A DNA stretch of 64,000 nt from positions 62,001 through 126,000 of the forward strand of contig CAZYXB010000002.1 in the NCBI GenBank assembly GCA_964651155.1. Direction: 5' to 3'. Numbering within the stretch: the first letter of the stretch is position 1; every line of letters begins with the position of its first letter. The notes beneath the pieces were generated by a model that worked only from the letters and a program-made list of their open reading frames with translations, was not told where the DNA came from and ran no database searches. Shown here piece by piece: positions 36,934 through 44,036 of this stretch. This stretch comes from UBA6911 sp964651155. Its GTDB lineage: Bacteria; Acidobacteriota; UBA6911. Made by a program: the position numbers and the translations under genes.

Positions 36934-38526
36934 TCAATCCTTCACGCAGCGGACGGAAAAACCCTGGCGGCTTCGATTGGTTTCCACACCCAGCGTGCCC
37001 ATTCCCAGATAGAGGCTGGAGGCGCATACGGTCCCATCTTGCACCCTGGAACTCCACCACCGACCGACGTAGCCGATGTTGGAAAATGTGCCGTCCTCGA
37101 AGCGCTCGCCGCCCGGGAGCCCCGAAAAGCCGCTTTCGTCGGTGGCTTTATCGGATCTGGTATTCCATCTCGGATGCGGATCGGGTTCGGCGCGGATGGA
37201 GATCAGTTTGTAATACGCCAGGAGCCAATCGCCTCCCAGACAATCTATCAGCGCCTGTACTTCTTCGTTGGTAGGTACATGCCAGCCTTCGGGACACAAG
37301 CGGCGGGGGTCGGCCACCGCAAACCAGTTGTACAGTTTGCCGTAGGGGATTTCCTGCGCCGGATCATTGCCGTAATGGCACCACGCCGGTTTTCCCTTGG
37401 CCCCCTTTCTTTTCCACATGAAATTGGTCCGTACGCGGGGAATGGCATCGCCGTTTCTGAAATGGCCCACCCTCAGATTTTCAGCCGTCCAGATCTGCCC
37501 GCCTATTTTCACAGCTTTGTAGGAAGTGCCCTCCATATCGATCATCTCGTAACCGGTGTGAACGGATTTCGGCGGATCTGCTTCCGGACGTTCCTTTGTG
37601 GGACCGGAAATGCCGAGATCCTTTCGCCGGGCGCAGATCAGGGGCCACAAGGCGTCCGGCCTGACTCTCTGCGACACCGGGTGATCCGCGGACCATGTGT
37701 CCACCATCTTCAATCCCACGAAGTTGTGCGCGACGGATCCATGGAGGCCCCATTCCTTCGGCGTGATGTCCTGCCGCGCACAATAGCGCCGTGCGTCCTC
37801 CTGCGACGGGAACCTCATGAGGCCGAACGCCTGGATTGTGGAGTCGCGCCGGCCCCTGGGATTCCAGTTCACAGATGTTGAGAATTCGGACACGGTGGAC
37901 AGGCTGACCTTCCAGTAGACGTCGAAAACGTCCGCATAGCGCTCCGCGACATCGCACAGCTCTTCGGGGGTGAGGGAGTAGCGCATTTCATGGCCTTCTC
38001 CCGGGAAATATCGCCCCAGGACGTCGAGGAGTCCGTCGAGATCGGCGACATCCGGCAGTGCGGCGCTACGGGGCGACGCGGGCCGGGAACGTTCGGCGAC
38101 GGGGAGCGGAACAACCTCGGGATGAGGCTCGAGACTCATTCTCAGCTTCGCCAGGGCTGACCGCGGATTGACGGCGTGTTCCCCGACGATCTGCCCCATC
38201 TCGAAATGCCCCATCAGCGGCAGGGGTTCGCCATCGACGGCGTCCGTGTCCAAGAACCTCTGTCCGGCGGCGACGGCCCGATATCCCTCGTCTGCGGCGA
38301 GTCGCGTTCGGATAGAGTCGAGCAGGTCCCGATCCTCGGACTCGACGGCCAGGCAATAGACGGCTTCTGTGCCGCCGAGCGTGGCGGCCGTGTCCCCTTC
38401 GTAGAGCCGGACCCCATCGGCCAGGCCCTCGGGGCCGAGTATCCGCCAGAAGATATCCCAGGCGGCATCGCCGTAGAGGACCTCGTCGAGCTTATGGATG
38501 TCAAACAGAATCCCCAGCTTGCTCAT
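36934..38526 (-). CDS. FISUMP-domain protein with unknown N-terminal region
   Basis: 530 aa; AAGGAA about 6 bases upstream of ATG 38526. No signal peptide or membrane helix. Residues 1-160 and 165-310 match nothing I know; both are acidic with scattered Trp/Tyr (for example WDIFWRILG). Residues about 320-530 form the Fibrobacter succinogenes major paralogous (FISUMP) domain: KIGGQIWTAENLRVGHF, YGKLYNWFAV, CPEGWHVPTNEEV, GFSGLPGGER and a final RQGFSVRCVKD. FISUMP domains are normally on exported lipoproteins of Fibrobacterota and Bacteroidota, so a leaderless protein is odd. It may act with the ankyrin protein downstream. Confidence 0.8.
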   Translation of the reverse strand: MSKLGILFDIHKLDEVLYGDAAWDIFWRILGPEGLADGVRLYEGDTAATLGGTEAVYCLAVESEDRDLLDSIRTRLAADEGYRAVAAGQRFLDTDAVDGEPLPLMGHFEMGQIVGEHAVNPRSALAKLRMSLEPHPEVVPLPVAERSRPASPRSAALPDVADLDGLLDVLGRYFPGEGHEMRYSLTPEELCDVAERYADVFDVYWKVSLSTVSEFSTSVNWNPRGRRDSTIQAFGLMRFPSQEDARRYCARQDITPKEWGLHGSVAHNFVGLKMVDTWSADHPVSQRVRPDALWPLICARRKDLGISGPTKERPEADPPKSVHTGYEMIDMEGTSYKAVKIGGQIWTAENLRVGHFRNGDAIPRVRTNFMWKRKGAKGKPAWCHYGNDPAQEIPYGKLYNWFAVADPRRLCPEGWHVPTNEEVQALIDCLGGDWLLAYYKLISIRAEPDPHPRWNTRSDKATDESGFSGLPGGERFEDGTFSNIGYVGRWWSSRVQDGTVCASSLYLGMGTLGVETNRSRQGFSVRCVKD

Positions 38527-38847
38527 AATCCGTTCCTTTCCCCGTAAGGGTTGAATCCACGGTTGATTCGTTCGGTCCGATCATGGCGATTGTAATTCTG
38601 GCCCTGCCCGGCGAGCCACTCCACAGGAGACTCCGCGTCTAGCGAAAAATGCGCGGGCAATCGTGTGACCGACCCTGCCGGCACGGCGGCAACGACGCGC
38701 CTGTGACAACCAGTGCAAGGGACGGATTCCCGCAGCTGTTTGGAATAGCCCCGCCCTCCGGCGGCGGATCCGCATCCTATTTTCGAAGACGCAGCGGGGC
38801 ACGTCTTCCGAAGGATCCGTGCAACGAGCGCGCGCATCGCAGGCGCG
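38527..38847. other. Intergenic region upstream of the FISUMP-domain gene
   Basis: About 320 bp without a supported gene. An open frame on the minus strand here gives an unfamiliar Arg/Cys-rich sequence that runs to the edge of the FISUMP gene and was rejected. The promoter for the FISUMP gene must lie here, but I found no convincing hexamers. Confidence 0.45.
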
Positions 38848-38881
38848 AAAAAAAAGAGGATGGGCGTGCGCCCATCCTCTT
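38848..38881 (-). terminator. Rho-independent terminator of outer-membrane barrel gene 1
   Basis: Read on the minus strand: a near-perfect 13-bp inverted repeat (AAGAGGATGGGCG with CGCCCATCCTCTT) with a tight loop, followed by a run of eight T. It starts 37 bp after the stop of the gene at 38918-39649. Confidence 0.9.
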
Positions 38882-38917
38882 GTACTCGGATCGGTACTGT
38901 GCCAAGGCGGCAGCCTG

Positions 38918-39649
38918 TTACTGGCCGAGCTTGAAGACGATGCCGAAGGCCAGGTTCATGTTCCCCATCTGGAATTCATCCTCGCCCTCGGAGCCGCCCA
39001 TCTCGTGGTAGGCCTTCAGGTAGTCGAGTTCTATCAGCCGGATGGCGACCGCATCGCCGAGGTTCACGTCGATGCCGCCGCCGATCATGTATCCGAAGCC
39101 TTTGTCGCTCGCTTCCGTCATGTGTGCTTCCTCTTGGATCTCCTCCAAAATGTACGCGGGGCACTCCTCACCTTCCCAGGAGCAGGAGAAGCTCGGGTCG
39201 AACGCAACCCTGTTCATGCCGATAAGGAAATGGAAAAACGGCGTGATTGCCTCGTGCTTCCGCAAGGCGAACTTCGGGCCGGCCATGATGGAGAAATCCG
39301 ACATCTTGGCCTTGCCGTCGATCTCGATCGTGCCCTCCCAATTCTGTTCAATGCTGAGATCCACGATGTCGCCGGTATTGTACTGGACGTTGGCTTCGAT
39401 GCCGAAATATTCGTTCATATTGAAGGCGGCCGATGCCATGAAGCCCTTTTTGAGCCATTTGGACGTGGATACCGATATGCCCTCCTCTTCGTTGCCTTCC
39501 TCCCAGTAATCGAAGGTATCGTTCATGTCCTCTCCGCCGAGCTTCATCAGGGAATACCCGCCGAAAACCTCAACGTTCGGGAAATCCTGTGCAACGGCGA
39601 CGCATGAGACCAACACAACACACACTGCTGCAAGAAATAGCTTTCTCAT
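38918..39649 (-). CDS. Small outer-membrane beta-barrel protein (paralogue 1)
   Basis: 243 aa from ATG 39649 (GAGGGAA 5-6 bases upstream). A clean signal peptide (MRKLFLAAVCVVLVSCVAVA, then QD) is followed by the paralogue signature VEVFGGYS, then alternating amphipathic strands (AAFNMNEYFGIEANVQY, GPKFALRKHEAITPFFHFLIG, GGGIDVNLGDAVAIRLIELDYL) typical of 8-stranded OMP_b-brl barrels. It is clearly homologous to the two genes at 40926 and 41865 but more distant, with a Cys pair (SCSWEGEEC) not seen in them. It has its own promoter and terminator. Role unknown; an OmpA/OmpW-like small porin or adhesin is possible. Confidence 0.85.
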   Translation of the reverse strand: MRKLFLAAVCVVLVSCVAVAQDFPNVEVFGGYSLMKLGGEDMNDTFDYWEEGNEEEGISVSTSKWLKKGFMASAAFNMNEYFGIEANVQYNTGDIVDLSIEQNWEGTIEIDGKAKMSDFSIMAGPKFALRKHEAITPFFHFLIGMNRVAFDPSFSCSWEGEECPAYILEEIQEEAHMTEASDKGFGYMIGGGIDVNLGDAVAIRLIELDYLKAYHEMGGSEGEDEFQMGNMNLAFGIVFKLGQ

Positions 39650-39717
39650 TATGTTCCCTCTCTTTTGTTGTTCTATGTCCAGCGGAACCTTCACCGAGTG
39701 CCCGCAATGGAGTTGAA

Positions 39718-39745
39718 TTTATACATCAATCCGCGCAATAGTCAA
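39718..39745 (-). promoter_or_regulatory. Predicted promoter of outer-membrane barrel gene 1
   Basis: Minus strand: TTGACT (39745-39740) and TATAAA (39723-39718) separated by 16 bases. Both boxes match 5/6. The leader of about 65 nt ends with the AAGAGAGGGA-type Shine-Dalgarno shared with the other two barrel genes. Confidence 0.75.
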
Positions 39746-40275
39746 GCCTAACACTCAAGAAATATGCATCGTCCGTGCAATAGACTATTGGAACATTGAC
39801 TCATGTACCTCGGGCGTCCCGCAAGAACCGGATACGAGGCGTAGATGTCGGACGAGCGAGCGCATGGGCATGAAGTCCATATTATTTCCTCTTTATGTTT
39901 CTCCTTTTTACAAAAAGGGTAAACGCCATAGGATGATCGACCGTTTTACCGGGGATGTTAACTATTTTCCCGATATTTTATACATGGATCCTATTCCCAC
40001 TTCCGGCGCTAAGCAAAAGTATTCCACTTCCGACGGTCAGAAGTATCCCGGAAGAGGAACGGTGTTTTCCATTGGAATGGAGGATGGAAGGTTCCACATC
40101 ATCCGCTGAAGGCGTCGGGGACTGTACGGCAAGATGCTCCCCTGGAATCAGGGAGGCTTCCATGACGCCGCGGCCAAACCGGCGGGATGGATATTCACGA
40201 GCTTCCTCTTGAGATACATGGTGTATCCCTTCGACGAGGGATTGGCCGATACCGCCTCGATCACCGGGAGGAAGT
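39746..40275. other. AT-richer, probably acquired intergenic segment
   Basis: About 530 bp noticeably less GC-rich than the rest of the window (for example 39885-39985). Small open frames (39864-40109, 39955-40212) give no recognisable protein. Two near-copies of an ATTCC(C)ACTTCCGRCG motif (39993-40007 and 40021-40034) resemble the multiple repeats found at ends of some IS21-type elements, but no terminal inverted repeats or target duplication were identified. It borders the transposase remnant. Confidence 0.45.
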
Positions 40276-40756
40276 GTGCGGCCGCGGCAATTGGGCGCCT
40301 GTTGGCTGGCGCTGCCGTTGTGGGACCAGGTGCACTTTGATCGCTACTGGTCGGAGAAACTGCCGCCGCCTGGTAAAGGAACCCGCTGGCTGAATGTGTT
40401 GAAGGTTCTTACCTGTTGCCGGCGTATCGCACCGGGAGGCACATGGCACTTGCATCGTCAATGGTATGGCAATAGCGCCATAGGCGATCTGCCTGGCGAA
40501 GAAGGGGAGACTGTTTCGTATCAAAATCTTTATCGCTGTCTGGATACACGGCCAAGCATACAAGCATCCTGTTCTCTTATCTGAAGCAACGATGGCAGGA
40601 CACGTTCCATATTGATTCCGAGGTCCATTTGTACGACCTGACCAGCACCAAGTCTGAACGTGATCCTTCGGGGACGGGCAAGCGGCGGTACGGGTACAGT
40701 CGAGACAAGCGGCCCGATTGCGTGCAGGCTGGTATCGCGATGATGGTGACGCCGGA
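40276..40756 (+). pseudogene. Broken IS1634-type (IS4 superfamily) transposase
   Basis: Two frames are needed to read it. Bases 40276 to about 40555 encode RPRQLGACWLALPLWDQV and KGTRWLNVLKVL up to LYRCLD. Then, after a frameshift near 40550, the next frame gives ILFSYLKQRWQDTF, YDLTST (with the first catalytic Asp) and GKRRYGYSRDKRPDCVQ, ending at VTPE. The remaining two thirds, with the other catalytic acids, is missing. The break falls where the sequence changes into the 3' flank shared by the barrel genes. No terminal repeats are left, so the element is dead. Confidence 0.85.
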
Positions 40757-41040
40757 GCCGCCGTGTCGACGGGTGCGGAGTATCGGATTCTGAGATGCAA
40801 CCGGGTGCCCGGCCTGCCGGCAAGCGGCGGCTATCGGGCCGCCCGTGCCCGGCCGGGCAGCCCGCGAGGACGGAACGGCCGGAGGGAAAAGCCGGCGGCC
40901 CGGATGCCGGGCCGCCGGTTGTGCATCAATCCCCGAAACGGATCACCACGCCGAAGGCCAGATCGAAGTTGTTGAGGGTGTCCTCGTGGTGCTTCGACAG
41001 GAAGTAGTCGGCCTGGATCAGGCGGATGGCGAAGCCGTCG
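40748..41040. repeat. 293-bp direct repeat, copy 1
   Basis: About 97% identical by eye to 41687-41979 (offset 939 bp, no gaps, about nine mismatches). It covers the downstream flank, the terminator and the last 38 codons or so of barrel gene 2. Identity drops sharply beyond 41040. The first 10 bp (GACGCCGGAG) are also the last bases of the transposase remnant. Confidence 0.93.
40885..40919 (-). terminator. Rho-independent terminator of outer-membrane barrel gene 2
   Basis: Perfect 12-bp stem CCGGCGGCCCGG / CCGGGCCGCCGG with a 3-base loop (40892-40918) followed on the minus strand by CTTTTC. It begins about 8 bp after the stop codon at 40926. Identical to the terminator at 41824-41858. Confidence 0.9.
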
Positions 41041-41660
41041 CACATCTTCAGGTCCACGCCCCCCCCGATCGCCATGCCGAAGCCCGCATCGGAATCTTCG
41101 AACTCCGGGTCATCTTCAAATTCGATGCCGTAATAGTTCATAAGATTCTCGAAATACTCCACGTCCCCCTCGAGGTCGTTGGAGACCTTGGCGCGATCGA
41201 CCCCGAACAGGAGGTGGGCGAACGGGATCAGGCGCTCGTGTTTCCTCAGCGTGACCTTCGGGCCGGCCAAAAAGGCGAAGCCGGACTGCGTCCCGGACAT
41301 CGTGGCGGACTGCGCCCCCAGTTCGGTCGACGGGTAGTCCAAGCGCATCGTGACGACGTCGCCGGAATGGTACCGGATGGACGCCTCGACGCCGAGATAC
41401 TCGTTCATGTTGAAGGTGACCGACGCCTGGAATCCCTTTTTCAGAAACCTCGAAGAATCGTGGTCGGCCTCGCCGCCTATCTCCCCGACCAGATCCATCA
41501 GCTCTTCGAAGTCCTCCTCGGACCCCCAGATGTCTTCATACGGGATTCCCGTGCGCTCGATGGAATATCCGCCGAAGACCTCGGCTTTCGGGTACTCCTG
41601 CGCCAGTGCCACAGACGAGGCCAGCACCACGCACACTACAGCAAACAATACCTTGTTCAT
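40926..41660 (-). CDS. Small outer-membrane beta-barrel protein (paralogue 2)
   Basis: 244 aa from ATG 41660 (GAGAGGGA upstream). Signal peptide MNKVLFAVVCVVLASSVALA, then QEYPKAEVFGGYS. The barrel strands match paralogue 3 (41865-42611) at roughly 65% by eye, but the last 38 residues (FAIRLIQADYFLSKHHEDTL onward) and the 3' flank are identical or nearly so. An acidic extracellular-loop-like segment (ENLMNYYGIEFEDDPEFEDSD region) is the most variable part. No promoter was found in the 204 bp upstream, which begins with the terminator of paralogue 3, so expression may depend on read-through. Confidence 0.87.
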   Translation of the reverse strand: MNKVLFAVVCVVLASSVALAQEYPKAEVFGGYSIERTGIPYEDIWGSEEDFEELMDLVGEIGGEADHDSSRFLKKGFQASVTFNMNEYLGVEASIRYHSGDVVTMRLDYPSTELGAQSATMSGTQSGFAFLAGPKVTLRKHERLIPFAHLLFGVDRAKVSNDLEGDVEYFENLMNYYGIEFEDDPEFEDSDAGFGMAIGGGVDLKMCDGFAIRLIQADYFLSKHHEDTLNNFDLAFGVVIRFGD

Positions 41661-41686
41661 CACGGTCCCTCTCTTTCTCTTGAGTC

Positions 41687-41979
41687 GACGCCGGAGCCGC
41701 CGTGTCGACGGGTGCGGAGTATCGGATTCTGAGACGCAACCGGGGGCCCGGCCTGCCGGCAAGCGGCGGCCATCGGGCCGCACGCGCACGGCCGGGCATC
41801 CCGCGAGGACGGAACGGCCGGAGGGAAAAGCCGGCGGCCCGGATGCCGGGCCGCCGGTTGTGCATCAATCCCCGAAACGGATCACCACGCCGAAGGCCAG
41901 ATCGAAGTTGTTGAGGGTGTCCTCGTGGTGCTTCGACAGGAAGTAGTCGGCCTGGATCAGGCGGATGGCGAACCCGTCG
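41687..41979. repeat. 293-bp direct repeat, copy 2
   Basis: Partner of 40748-41040. It covers the intergenic flank between barrel genes 2 and 3, the terminator, and the last 38 codons or so of barrel gene 3. At its left end the sequence continues into the leader of barrel gene 2 rather than into a transposase. Confidence 0.93.
41824..41858 (-). terminator. Rho-independent terminator of outer-membrane barrel gene 3
   Basis: Same 12-bp stem, ATG loop and T-rich tail as at 40885-40919 (stem 41831-41857), located about 8 bp after the stop of the gene at 41865-42611. Confidence 0.9.
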
Positions 41980-42611
41980 CTGACCTTCAGGTCGACGCCC
42001 CCCCCGAGCACCATGCCGAAGCCGCTGTCGGTTTCTTCTTCCTCGACTTCCCGCAGGTCGATGCCCTCATAGTCGTACAGGTAGTCCAGAAAGTAACCAA
42101 AAACTTCCTCGCCTTCCCGGACCGTGACGTCGCTCTTGACCTTGATGCGGTCCACCCCGAACAGGACGTGGGCGAAGGGAATCAGGCGCTCGTGTTTCCT
42201 CAGGGTGAAGTGGGGGCCGACCAGGAATGCGAAATTGGATTGCTCCCCCTTGAGCGTCGCATCGAACGAACCTTCACCGTCGTAGAGCATGTCGAGCTTG
42301 ACGACGTCGCCGGAATGGTACCGGAAGGACGCCTCGACGCCGAGAACCTCGTTCATGTTGAAGGTGGCCGATGCCTGAAACCCTTTCTTGAGGAACCGGG
42401 AGGATTCGAAATCGGCCTCGAAACCCTCGAAATCCTCCATCAGGCTCACCAGATCCTCGAACTCTTCATCGGACGCCCACACGTCTTCGTAGGGCAGGCC
42501 GGTCCGCTGCATGGACCACCCGCCGAAAACCTCGACTTCCGGGTAGTCCTGCGCCATCGCCACAGACGAGACCAGCACAAAACATACTGCGACAAACAGT
42601 ACCTTTTTCAT
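41865..42611 (-). CDS. Small outer-membrane beta-barrel protein (paralogue 3)
   Basis: 248 aa; GAGGGA upstream of ATG 42611. Signal peptide MKKVLFVAVCFVLVSSVAMA, then QDYPEVEVFGGWS. The same barrel pattern as paralogues 1 and 2: FLKKGFQASATFNMNEVLG, FTLRKHERLIPFAHVLFGVD, FGMVLGGGVDLKVSDGFAIR. The variable loop (YLYDYEGIDLREVEEEETDS) is acidic as in paralogue 2. It has its own predicted promoter upstream and a terminator downstream. A surface role is likely; no specific ligand can be inferred. Confidence 0.87.
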   Translation of the reverse strand: MKKVLFVAVCFVLVSSVAMAQDYPEVEVFGGWSMQRTGLPYEDVWASDEEFEDLVSLMEDFEGFEADFESSRFLKKGFQASATFNMNEVLGVEASFRYHSGDVVKLDMLYDGEGSFDATLKGEQSNFAFLVGPHFTLRKHERLIPFAHVLFGVDRIKVKSDVTVREGEEVFGYFLDYLYDYEGIDLREVEEEETDSGFGMVLGGGVDLKVSDGFAIRLIQADYFLSKHHEDTLNNFDLAFGVVIRFGD

Positions 42612-42674
42612 ATCGGTCCCTCTCTTTTCATTGTTGATGCTTCGGAAACCCTATCGACTATCCTAGGTGACGGG

Positions 42675-42704
42675 ATTCTCCGCTTCCACCGGGGATCTAG
42701 TCAA
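42675..42704 (-). promoter_or_regulatory. Candidate promoter of outer-membrane barrel gene 3
   Basis: Minus strand TTGACT (42704-42699) and GAGAAT (42680-42675), 18-base spacer. The -35 box is the same hexamer as in the promoter of barrel gene 1; the -10 box is weaker (4/6). Confidence 0.5.
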
Positions 42705-42777
42705 GAAAAAAGTAGGCCCCTGCCCGCGGCGCGTCCCCGCCGGGCCGATCGAAAAACGAACCCGTACAAATCGTCTA

Positions 42778-42808
42778 TTGACACTCCCGTCCCCCGGGCC
42801 GGTATCAT
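42778..42808 (+). promoter_or_regulatory. Candidate promoter of asd
   Basis: Perfect TTGACA at 42778-42783 and TATCAT at 42803-42808. The spacer of 19 bases is longer than ideal; shifting the -10 by one base gives 18. It lies about 60 bp upstream of the asd start. Confidence 0.55.
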
Positions 42809-42871
42809 GGGAAGCCGTAGACCGGGAAACGGCCGAACCCCGTGGGGAAGCGGCGGACAGGAGCGGATGCG

Positions 42872-43987
42872 GTGAGAGTCGGATTTGTGGGCTGGCGGGG
42901 GATGGTCGGGTCGGTTCTAATGGAGCGGATGCGGGCCGAGGACGGGTTCTCCGGCCTTGAGGCCCATTTTTTCTCCACGTCGAACGTCGGCGGGCGCGGG
43001 CCGGACGTGGGCGCGGGGGACACCGTGCTCGAGGACGCGTTCGACATCCGGGCGCTGGCCGCCAGCGACGCCGTCCTGTCGTGCCAGGGGGGGGACTACA
43101 CCACCAGAGTCTACGCGAAGATCCGCGCCGCCGGGTGGAAGGGGTACTGGATCGATGCGGCATCCACCCTGAGGATGGACCGGGAGGCCTGCATCGTGCT
43201 CGATCCGGTCAACCGGCGCCTGATAGACGCCCAGCTGGCGGCGGGAGTCCGGACCTATGCCGGCGGCAACTGCACGGTCAGCCTGATGCTGATGGCCCTG
43301 GACGGGCTGTTCCAGGCGGACCTGGTCGAGTGGCTCAGCTCGATGACCTACCAGGCGGCTTCCGGGGCGGGCGCCGCGAACATGCAGGAGCTCGTGGCCC
43401 AGATGGCGATGATCGGGGAGCGTGCCGGGCCGCTGCTGTCGAGCCCGGCGGCCACGGCGCTCGACCTGGACCGGTGCGTGACCGACGTCCTGCGGTCGGG
43501 GTCGCTGCCGGTCGACAACTTCGGCGTGCCGCTCGCCGCCAGTTTGATCCCCTGGATCGACCGGCCGGTGGAGCGGGGCCAGACGCGCGAGGAGTGGAAG
43601 GGCATGGCCGAGACGAACCGGATCCTCGGGACCGGCCGGGAGATACCCGTAGACGGCATCTGCGTCCGCATCGGCGCCATGCGGTGCCACTCCCAGGGAT
43701 TCACGATCAAGCTGAAAAAGGGCGTCCCCCTCGACGAGATCCGGGAGATGCTGGCGCGGGCCAACGACTGGGTCGAGGTGATCGACAACACCCGGGAGGA
43801 CACCCTGAGGCGCCTGAGCCCCGCCGCCGTGAGCGGAACGCTGAAAGTGCCCGTCGGCCGCATCCGGAAGATGCGCATGGGGGAGGAGTACCTGACTGCG
43901 TTCTCCGTGGGGGACCAGCTGCTGTGGGGCGCGGCCGAACCCCTGCACCGGATGCTGCGGATCCTCAGGGAACACCTCGGGCGCTAG
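42872..43987 (+). CDS. asd: Aspartate-semialdehyde dehydrogenase
   Basis: Makes aspartate semialdehyde for lysine, diaminopimelate, methionine and threonine. GTG 42872 is chosen: AGGAG at 42859-42863 is 8 bases upstream and the protein begins at VRVGFVGWRGMVGSVL. 371 aa, the E. coli-type branch, with the catalytic Cys in GGNCTVSLMLMAL, the SGAGAANMQEL segment and the substrate-binding RIGAMRCHSQG. It stands alone between the barrel cluster and the VWA/OmpA pair. Confidence 0.96.
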   Translation: MRVGFVGWRGMVGSVLMERMRAEDGFSGLEAHFFSTSNVGGRGPDVGAGDTVLEDAFDIRALAASDAVLSCQGGDYTTRVYAKIRAAGWKGYWIDAASTLRMDREACIVLDPVNRRLIDAQLAAGVRTYAGGNCTVSLMLMALDGLFQADLVEWLSSMTYQAASGAGAANMQELVAQMAMIGERAGPLLSSPAATALDLDRCVTDVLRSGSLPVDNFGVPLAASLIPWIDRPVERGQTREEWKGMAETNRILGTGREIPVDGICVRIGAMRCHSQGFTIKLKKGVPLDEIREMLARANDWVEVIDNTREDTLRRLSPAAVSGTLKVPVGRIRKMRMGEEYLTAFSVGDQLLWGAAEPLHRMLRILREHLGR

Positions 43988-44036
43988 GCGGAAAAGGCCG
44001 GGGGCGCTCCGGGCCGCCGCAATCGGCGGCGCCCGG

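Noticed and set aside
38523..38837. Minus-strand small ORF before the FISUMP gene
   Set aside because: Cys/Arg-rich unfamiliar sequence whose stop overlaps the FISUMP start; no conserved feature.
39864..40109. Small ORF upstream of the transposase remnant
   Set aside because: No ribosome-binding site or recognisable sequence; it lies in an AT-rich acquired segment where stops are simply less ordered.
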